This document shows positions 7,358-13,608 of a stretch of 13,608 nucleotides of DNA, piece by piece; positions within the stretch are counted from its first letter, which is position 1, and each line of letters opens with the position of its first letter. Source of the stretch: Methanobacteriota archaeon. GTDB lineage: Archaea; Thermoplasmatota; Poseidoniia; Poseidoniales; SP79. Under the pieces are notes generated by a model, which was not told the DNA's origin, did no database searches, and saw only the letters and a program-made list of their open reading frames with translations. A program made the position numbers and the translations under genes. The DNA is taken from NCBI GenBank assembly GCA_002715545.1, contig PAZI01000044.1, forward strand, positions 7,716 through 21,323. The letters are read 5' to 3'.

Positions 7358-7377
7358 CACTAAGTAGGGTCGCAGCG

Positions 7378-10300
7378 ATGCGATACACGTCGTGTCGAGG
7401 GAAGAACGTGAACCTGAATGATGAACGAACGATGGAACGGCCCTTGGCGCTTCCATTACTGATCGTCCCCGTTGCAGCCATGCTGATTGCATGGCTCGTG
7501 GTGATGCTTGGTTCTGGATTTGAGCCGGGGTTCGATGGCCTGCTTAACCACCTCGGGGTCATCTTCGTCGCAGGCACTCTTGGTGCCTTGGCGGTGATGA
7601 TCCAGCAGTTCTCCATAGAACCATCAAAGGGTTATTTCGCGAACATCGCGATGCTGGTCATCGCCCTGATGTTCCTGAGCGTAGCTGTTTCAGTCATTGG
7701 TCTGCCCTTGTGGTCTGGTTTGGCGGGCATGTTCCTGCTCATGATTGGCCGAGGCCTTCTTGTTTCAGGACGCACAGGTGAGTGGGTCGTTCTCGTCTTC
7801 ACTTGTTTCGGCTTGATTGCAGGTTCTGGACTTGCTGCACATGCTTACCCGCATGTGCCAGATGCCGCGGACACGAACCGTGATGGAATCATGGATTGTA
7901 ATCAGAAAATCCTCTCAAATGGCACTGCTGAGCCATATCCGGGGCTTGAAGGTTCGTTAGAGATATACCTAGAGACGGATTGTCTGCCTATTGTAAATGG
8001 TGATATCTCCGCTGATTCTATCGAACCAGATTACTTGGCGTATCTGCCTGATAGGAATCGTGATTCAGATGCGGATGGGTTGCCAGATTGGTATGAGAGA
8101 ATGAGGTCTGAGTCGATTATTGAACAGGACTCATTCACCCTCAACGAGCAGCTCAAGAAGCGGGCAGGTGATGTAATTGCGCCAGGAGAGGCACGTCACG
8201 TCATCGAGTTGGATCGTAGCGAGGAATCCACAGGTTGGACTAATCTGACCATCAATAGTATCTCTACTGTGGCTCTACTCGTCGAGAAGGATGCAGTCAT
8301 CTCCGATGAATCAGGTCCAGTAATTGCAGGGAAGGACACTCTTGAAGCTGCGTTAGAGTTGAATGATGTCTCCGGTTTTGACAAGGTGTATCTTTTCGAT
8401 CTCAACCAGAGCACCAGCATTCAGTTAGCTCTGAAGAACAACGATTCAGTTTCGTCGATCAAGGTTGCATTGATCGACGTTGAAGGAGCAATGAATGAAT
8501 CAGCTCTGCGCTCTGCAGCAAGCGAGGGTTCAGCTCTGCTCTCAAAGGACATCCTTCCTCTCGATCCGTCCATAGCGGACAGTGATGGAGATGGCGTCAT
8601 CGATAGTGAAGATACCACTGGCATCGATGTGGACCCTGTAACACTGACTGATGGTGGTGAGGGTCAGGCACATGCAGATCTCTCTATCACTCGCGGCACC
8701 ATTCTTGATGGTGTCCGGATGATCACATCATACGTTTTCTTCGCGGTTCTGCTCCTATTCGTCACACTGGGTATCTTCTTTGCAGTTCTAATGTCACACC
8801 ATAGGTTCCAGACAAAGGGTAGAGGTCTCTTTGCCGATCTTAGCGATGAACGACGATATGGGCTGCTGCCAAAGGGTGCAGAGCCTCTTGTGATTGCTCT
8901 TGCTGCAGCAGTATCTGGTTGGCTGCTCTCTTTGCTGACCTTTGCCTCGGCCTCTCCCGTGGAGCGCCTCATGCATATTATGCCACAGGGTTATTTCTGC
9001 TCTGGCGAAACTGGGTTTGTTGAACGCTTCAACTATGCTTGTGACGTCGCTTATATCGGTCCTTGGTGGGCGATAATCAACACTGTTGTCGTCCTTCTCA
9101 TTGCCTATCTCTGGGCCGAGAGAAAGCGTACTAGATCTCTTGTTATCGCCTCTGCATGGGTGCTCTACAGTATTTCCTCTTGGCAAGAACAGGGTTTGTG
9201 GACTGTATCAATTCTCGAAGGGCTGAACGGTCAGATCCTGTGGTTCTTCATCACCTTCGCAGTGTTCCTTGCAGTCTATCTGTACTCCAGCAATGAAACC
9301 TATGGGCAATGGGCCCCTAGAGATGGACCCGGAGGTGCAGGTCTCTGGTGGCGTAAGCACTCGACAAAACTCATGGTTGGCAGTGCCTTCCTTGTGGGTT
9401 TGGCAATCCGAATTCAGTGGAATGTAATTCCCGCAATGAACGCTTCGGGAACTGGTATGTGGGACATGACTGGCGGTTCTGACCCATGGTACATGAAGCG
9501 GACCATCGACCATATTCTCGCTCAGCATGCTCATTTCATCTGGGATCCCGACCGATCTTATCCACATGGTGGTATTAACCCCCGTCCGCCTTTGTTCACA
9601 TGGTCGATTGCTTTGTGTGGCATGCTCATCTCTACATTGACTGGGCTTGCTCTTGAATCACAAGCCATATGGTGGGCCTTGGGAATCATGCCGGCTCTGT
9701 ATGGGGCACTCACTGTCTTCCCCATTTATGGTGCCACCAAGACAGTGTTTGACCGAAATTCGGCAGTCCTTTCTGCGTGGCTGATTGCACTGATGCCAGG
9801 GCATGTGAGTCACAGTACCTTCGCGCTTGCTGACCACGATGCTTTCGTGGTGCTGTTCATTTCTTTGGGGATATTCTGTTTCCTTAGTGCAGTCAAGGAA
9901 GCCGGTTCAGAGCGTCTGGTCAAGCGTCTGTCTTGGCGCCCTATGGATATTCTCGGTGCTTTCAGTGCAGTGCACCGCGAGCGCCCGAAAGCAGTTCTTT
10001 GGGCGGTTCTGGCAGGGCTCTCCTTTGCTACAACTGCTCTGGGTTGGAAGGGATTTGTCTACGTGATAGGTATTCTGTTCCTTGTGTATTCCTTCCTGAC
10101 AATCGTGAATCATTTCCGTGGTATAGATTCGAGTGCACTGACAGTTGTCATGCTCGAAATGCAGGTTGTGACTGCATTGGTAGCCCTGCCGTTCTATGGT
10201 CACCCGGCTATACCTCTACTCACCGATGCCACCGGCTTTCTTCCATTGCTATTCATGATCTTCTTCACGCTGATAGTGGCATTCATCGCCATTGGTTTCC

Positions 10301-13300
10301 GCGATAGACCATGGCTCCTCGTGGTCATCATGGGAGGTGCTGTGGGAACAGGTGGACTTGTGATCTTGTATCTGCTTCAGGCCTTCAATATCAGCAATTA
10401 TTGGGATGTGTTGTTCACTGGCGGCGGCTATTTCGCCAAGAACAAGATCTTTGGGACGATTGCTGAAGCACAGGCTCCTTCTCGTGGTGTCCTGTTCGGT
10501 AGTTTCGGTCCTTTCGTCGGTATTTTCGCTCTCTTTGGTGGATTCACTGCTATATCACGTGGTTTCCGTAAGAGGCAGCCAGAGCTTGTTGTGGTTGGTG
10601 GTTATGTGCTCATCACACTGTACATGGCCTGGACTGCTGGTCGTTTCGTGTTCAACGCGACACCCGCTGTGGCGATTGTTGGTGCTTGGTCTATCCTCTT
10701 ACTCTACCAGAAACTCGGGATAGACGAATTTCGCAAGACGTTACGTCGTCTTGGGCGCGGGACGCCAGGCGCTAGGATCAAATCGACTCGGAAAGCGCTG
10801 CGCAAACACCCCGGTGTTACAGCCGCATGGATGATCTTCTTTGTGATAGCTACTCAGCACGCAACCTATGGGCTGGATGCAGGAATACCGCGCGGCTCGC
10901 CTTCAGCACAGCGAATCGATGCGACGATCTATGACATCCCTCCAGATATGCTGCGAGCAGATCTGTTGGGCTTCTCAATCCTCCAGAATGACGATTATGA
11001 GGGGAATTGCGATGTTCGTGGAACTGCACCATGTATCTACCTGAACTCGTTTGGTCCTGGTTTCAACAGTCAGAATTGGAATCTTGCCTATCAGTGGCTA
11101 TCGTCTCAGGATCAGGTTCACACAGAAGCTTCTGACATAACCGAATGCCAAGCACTGCAAGGTGATTGGGACGAGACTCGCTCTTGGTGTAAGATGAAAT
11201 TCGGAGACCGCCCAGCCTTTGTGTCTTGGTGGGATTATGGTTTTCAAGCACTGGCGCATGGTCAACATCCATCCGTATCTGGGAACTTCCAGACTGGAAT
11301 TCCTGAGACGGGGAATATGCTACTCACGCGCTCCGAAGCAGATCTTCTTGCCTTGTTCATCGCTCACTTGGTCTCCAGCGACGCTCGTCTCGATCGAACA
11401 GTTGATGATTCTGTATACGATGCTCTTCTCATCGATCATCTCGGTGAGGAAGCCTATGAGGAACTGAAAGTCAGGATTCTGTCCCCCACTGATGCAGGCA
11501 AGGAGATGGTACAGGATCGTGTTCTCACTGTAACGAAGTCAAGTCAGACTCGCACATCATCCGTTGCACTTGCTTCGGGCCACCCCCTTGATTCTTCCAG
11601 TGGTGCTCCCATACTCGAACAGGATGTCTATGCAGTCTTCGTTAATCAGGAATTGATTCCATGCACCGGTTTGACCGGTTGCATTGAGTGGAATGGGCAA
11701 CAATTGTACATGAGTAAATCAGATGCAGATCGTGTCTTCACAGAGCGTGCCAGTGAGGTCGACGAGACCACTCTCGTTCATCACATCATTGGGAAGTACT
11801 GGTACACCAGTGATCTTGTGGATGAGTATGACACCGTTGGAACCCACCTCCATCGCACCAACGCGAATCTGGCGCTAGCACGTGACCATCTCGCTAGAAT
11901 CCTTGACAAAGATGGGCTCGCAGACTTGTATCATGATTTGACCACTGAGTTCACGTACACCACTCGAGATACCTTTGGTTCGATTGGTTCAACCTATGAA
12001 CGCAATCTGGATATCGGATATTTTGCAGTTGACAATCGTCTGTATCCACTTGGTGGAAGATATACTCAGGATGCAGGATACCATGGCGGTAATCCAAATG
12101 GTATCTTCCACGCACCTACAACGCTCGCAGGTCTTGATCTATCTCACTATCTGAAATCAACCTATGAGACTCAGACTGGAATTGATGGCCCCATTGTCGA
12201 GCGAACTGCCGAAGAATACGAAGAGCAGATTCGAACTGAATCAATCTCTCAGGCGCCTCCTGAATCCTCGACTCAGCTCAAGGATATCAGAGTGGACCAG
12301 ACAGACGCTTTCTTTGAGACAATGGTTGCGCGTACATACTTGGGTTATGGGGCAAGCACGCTTGGCTTGTCCGAAATCTCTCAACCATCTCCTTACCTGC
12401 GTTCCTTCTCCGGCGGAACCCCTGGTTCATCGCTGAGCACTGCCCCTCCACTCCCTGGCGCGATGATGCCTCACTTCGTGATAGCTAACTGGTACGAATC
12501 CGGTGGCTCGAACGTTTGGTACAAAGGGAACAGTGGGGTCAAGATTCTGCGATATTACACAGGACATCAGGTGGAAGGGCAAGTTGTGCTCGATGGCGAG
12601 AATGAGGATGTACCCATGTCTGGTGTTCGCATCCTGGTCGAGCGTGATGCATACAGCGGTGAGGATGGGGATAATGACCCGAGCGTCTACTGGATTCCTA
12701 TCGATGCAGTCGATGTCGATGAAGAGGGTCGTTTCCAACTTTCTCTACCTGCTGGACGCATTCGCCTGACTACCTTTGTGGGTGAAGCTGACCTTGCAGG
12801 AGCCCGTGCCCAGATACAAGGTGGTCTTGATCCAGATCCACGTGTCGACCTCATCTCGGATACGCCTGAAGGTCCGTCCGCTTCACGAACAGTGAACCCC
12901 ATCACTGGAGTTCTTGGGGGCGTGGCAGGAATGGAATGGCTCAATGAGACAGTTCTCATTGTCACTGGTGACCAAGCCCTTCGACCAGAAGGTTCTCCTG
13001 AGAACATCACATTACGTGTATCTCCTTCAGGAGCAGATGGTACGGTCACTTGGACTGGAGTTGACTTGTTCGAGGGAGATCCGGTCCAAGATGTCACAGT
13101 AGTGTTCACCCATCAGGGTAACAATAACACGTATCAGACGGTAACTTCGAATGGCACATATGTCGGCGAGCGGCTGATTACTGGAACTGGCCAAGTCGAC
13201 TTCGTTGAACCCGGTCGGTTGGACTCAACTGATACTGTCGTTGCAACCCGATTCTCGGGTAATATCACCATCGATCTAGATACTGCTGCGACCTATGCAG

Positions 13301-13608
13301 ATCGCGGAACGTTCCAAGGTACGGGCTGGTTCAATGGCTCTGTTAACGAAGCCGTTGATCAAGAATGTGGCGTGAATGAAACAATGCCTGATAACGCCAC
13401 AGTCTGCAAATATGCAGAATCATCGTATAGGATTATCGATGGCGCGATTAATGGCTCTGGTCGCTACACAGCAGATATGGCATCCACTTTCACTAAACAT
13501 GTCACAAACAATTCCTATCAGGGTCGCGGGATCTTTGAGGGGATTGGTACACTCAATGGGACGGGCCAATTCAACGGCAACGGTACCTTCAGTGGTGAAA
13601 TGATCGCC
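7378..13608 (+). CDS. aglB: Very large AglB/STT3 oligosaccharyltransferase, 3' end cut by the window
   Basis: AglB transfers a lipid-linked oligosaccharide to Asn in N-x-S/T sites of exported proteins on the outer face of the membrane. The frame is open without a stop from 7291 to the window end, giving at least 2077 residues from the ATG at 7378; archaeal AglB usually has about 800-1000. In order: residues 22-155, five membrane spans; 156-445, an external domain with three DxDxDG loops; 450-640, five more spans; from about 660, the STT3 core. The core has GGSDPWY (D702, first acidic motif), DHD at 819-821 (second), TIAE at 1027-1030, and WWDYG at 1284-1288, all intact. The DK/MI motif could not be placed with confidence. 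Paired Cys (CDVRGTAPC; CTGLTGC) suggest disulfides. A carboxypeptidase-regulatory-like beta domain lies near 1727-1810, then a sequon-rich repeat tail to the window end. GTG at 7408 and ATG at 7432 are alternative starts; the TATA box favours 7378. Confidence 0.93.
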   Translation, partial: MRYTSCRGKNVNLNDERTMERPLALPLLIVPVAAMLIAWLVVMLGSGFEPGFDGLLNHLGVIFVAGTLGALAVMIQQFSIEPSKGYFANIAMLVIALMFLSVAVSVIGLPLWSGLAGMFLLMIGRGLLVSGRTGEWVVLVFTCFGLIAGSGLAAHAYPHVPDAADTNRDGIMDCNQKILSNGTAEPYPGLEGSLEIYLETDCLPIVNGDISADSIEPDYLAYLPDRNRDSDADGLPDWYERMRSESIIEQDSFTLNEQLKKRAGDVIAPGEARHVIELDRSEESTGWTNLTINSISTVALLVEKDAVISDESGPVIAGKDTLEAALELNDVSGFDKVYLFDLNQSTSIQLALKNNDSVSSIKVALIDVEGAMNESALRSAASEGSALLSKDILPLDPSIADSDGDGVIDSEDTTGIDVDPVTLTDGGEGQAHADLSITRGTILDGVRMITSYVFFAVLLLFVTLGIFFAVLMSHHRFQTKGRGLFADLSDERRYGLLPKGAEPLVIALAAAVSGWLLSLLTFASASPVERLMHIMPQGYFCSGETGFVERFNYACDVAYIGPWWAIINTVVVLLIAYLWAERKRTRSLVIASAWVLYSISSWQEQGLWTVSILEGLNGQILWFFITFAVFLAVYLYSSNETYGQWAPRDGPGGAGLWWRKHSTKLMVGSAFLVGLAIRIQWNVIPAMNASGTGMWDMTGGSDPWYMKRTIDHILAQHAHFIWDPDRSYPHGGINPRPPLFTWSIALCGMLISTLTGLALESQAIWWALGIMPALYGALTVFPIYGATKTVFDRNSAVLSAWLIALMPGHVSHSTFALADHDAFVVLFISLGIFCFLSAVKEAGSERLVKRLSWRPMDILGAFSAVHRERPKAVLWAVLAGLSFATTALGWKGFVYVIGILFLVYSFLTIVNHFRGIDSSALTVVMLEMQVVTALVALPFYGHPAIPLLTDATGFLPLLFMIFFTLIVAFIAIGFRDRPWLLVVIMGGAVGTGGLVILYLLQAFNISNYWDVLFTGGGYFAKNKIFGTIAEAQAPSRGVLFGSFGPFVGIFALFGGFTAISRGFRKRQPELVVVGGYVLITLYMAWTAGRFVFNATPAVAIVGAWSILLLYQKLGIDEFRKTLRRLGRGTPGARIKSTRKALRKHPGVTAAWMIFFVIATQHATYGLDAGIPRGSPSAQRIDATIYDIPPDMLRADLLGFSILQNDDYEGNCDVRGTAPCIYLNSFGPGFNSQNWNLAYQWLSSQDQVHTEASDITECQALQGDWDETRSWCKMKFGDRPAFVSWWDYGFQALAHGQHPSVSGNFQTGIPETGNMLLTRSEADLLALFIAHLVSSDARLDRTVDDSVYDALLIDHLGEEAYEELKVRILSPTDAGKEMVQDRVLTVTKSSQTRTSSVALASGHPLDSSSGAPILEQDVYAVFVNQELIPCTGLTGCIEWNGQQLYMSKSDADRVFTERASEVDETTLVHHIIGKYWYTSDLVDEYDTVGTHLHRTNANLALARDHLARILDKDGLADLYHDLTTEFTYTTRDTFGSIGSTYERNLDIGYFAVDNRLYPLGGRYTQDAGYHGGNPNGIFHAPTTLAGLDLSHYLKSTYETQTGIDGPIVERTAEEYEEQIRTESISQAPPESSTQLKDIRVDQTDAFFETMVARTYLGYGASTLGLSEISQPSPYLRSFSGGTPGSSLSTAPPLPGAMMPHFVIANWYESGGSNVWYKGNSGVKILRYYTGHQVEGQVVLDGENEDVPMSGVRILVERDAYSGEDGDNDPSVYWIPIDAVDVDEEGRFQLSLPAGRIRLTTFVGEADLAGARAQIQGGLDPDPRVDLISDTPEGPSASRTVNPITGVLGGVAGMEWLNETVLIVTGDQALRPEGSPENITLRVSPSGADGTVTWTGVDLFEGDPVQDVTVVFTHQGNNNTYQTVTSNGTYVGERLITGTGQVDFVEPGRLDSTDTVVATRFSGNITIDLDTAATYADRGTFQGTGWFNGSVNEAVDQECGVNETMPDNATVCKYAESSYRIIDGAINGSGRYTADMASTFTKHVTNNSYQGRGIFEGIGTLNGTGQFNGNGTFSGEMIA
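7870..8604 (+). other. External domain of AglB with three DxDxDG calcium-loop-like motifs
   Basis: Inside the N-terminal extension of AglB, between predicted spans 5 and 6, three acidic loops are visible: DTNRDGIMD (7870-7896), DSDADGLPD (8062-8088) and DSDGDGVID (8578-8604). They have the Asp spacing of thrombospondin-type-3 and EF-hand-like calcium loops, frequent in secreted archaeal proteins. The domain also carries five N-x-S/T sequons (residues 181, 289, 343, 355, 373). Calcium binding is inferred from the motif alone; the fold between the loops is not recognised. Confidence 0.65.
12943..13587 (+). other. Cluster of 12 N-glycosylation sequons in the AglB tail
   Basis: Counted directly from the translation, N-x-S/T triplets (x not Pro) start at 12943 (NET), 13003 (NIT), 13123 (NNT), 13150 (NGT), 13261 (NIT), 13333 (NGS), 13375 (NET), 13393 (NAT), 13450 (NGS), 13507 (NNS), 13555 (NGT) and 13579 (NGT). 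That is about one per 18 residues. No sequon occurs between 10657 and 12942. The tail follows the soluble domain and should be outside the cell, so every site is potentially accessible to AglB. Confidence 0.9.
13306..13599 (+). repeat. Six-residue (18-base) G-x-[FLYI]-x-G-x repeats in the AglB tail
   Basis: In-frame units include GTFQGT, GWFNGS (13306-13341), GAINGS, GRYTAD (13441-13476), then four back to back: GIFEGI, GTLNGT, GQFNGN and GTFSGE (13528-13599). The consensus is Gly, any, bulky hydrophobic, polar (often Asn), Gly, any. The period of six suggests short beta strands, as in beta-solenoids or MORN-like sheets, but it matches no family I can name. The repeats differ at DNA level, so they are not a recent tandem duplication. 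The array is probably cut by the window end. Confidence 0.7.

Noticed and set aside
8196..10203. Several minus-strand open frames of 70-130 codons opposite aglB
   Set aside because: They are shadows of the aglB reading frame: they overlap each other, lack start signals and show no recognisable protein features.
7378..13608. aglB as two adjacent genes (membrane protein plus STT3)
   Set aside because: The frame is continuous, with no stop and no ribosome-binding site at the junction near 9300-9360, and the predicted topology fits a single chain.
1..13608. CRISPR array, insertion sequence, integrase, toxin-antitoxin or other defence system
   Set aside because: No direct-repeat array, terminal inverted repeats, transposase or recombinase motifs were seen, and all the space is filled by the genes listed.

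Overview
The window looks like a piece of a marine planktonic archaeal genome, most probably of the Thermoplasmatota / Marine Group II (Poseidoniales) kind. This is inferred from gene content and signals, not from a database search. The archaeal markers are a CDP-archaeol synthase, an AglB/STT3 oligosaccharyltransferase with a WWDYG motif, GGTGA and GGAG ribosome-binding sites, a TATA box placed for leaderless translation, and a run of secreted, membrane-anchored beta-rich proteins. Coding density is very high and no stretch over 300 bases lacks a gene.

Layout. Bases 1-1026 hold the 3' part of an HD-domain phosphohydrolase gene whose start lies upstream. Its stop codon lies inside a CAU-anticodon tRNA gene (1017-1090). 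Two plus-strand genes of unknown function follow: a secreted protein with a C-terminal membrane anchor (1150-2076) and a protein with three membrane spans and a large external domain (2108-3469). They meet, tail to tail with 2 bases between, a minus-strand gene for a secreted, anchored, sequon-rich beta protein (3472-5205). A short divergent spacer leads to carS (5341-5988) and purD (6042-7295), both plus strand. After an 82-base spacer with a TATA box, one very long open frame begins at 7378 and runs off the end of the window (at least 2077 residues). It encodes AglB.

The most unusual object is this AglB. The usual STT3 core (DPWY, DHD, TIAE and WWDYG in order) starts only near residue 660. 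Ahead of it lies an extension with about ten membrane spans and an external domain carrying three DxDxDG calcium-loop-like motifs. Behind the core come a carboxypeptidase-regulatory-like beta domain and a tail that combines a six-residue G-x-[FLYI] repeat with 12 N-x-S/T sequons in 222 residues. The preceding 762 residues, which include the whole soluble catalytic domain, contain none.

How the genes may work together (inference). The window is largely about the cell envelope: carS supplies activated archaeal lipid, AglB glycosylates exported proteins, and three neighbouring genes encode exported or membrane-anchored proteins. Of these only the 3472-5205 protein is sequon-rich and so a likely AglB substrate. 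AglB may also glycosylate itself. PurD (purine synthesis), the HD phosphohydrolase (probably nucleotide-related) and the tRNA are housekeeping genes.
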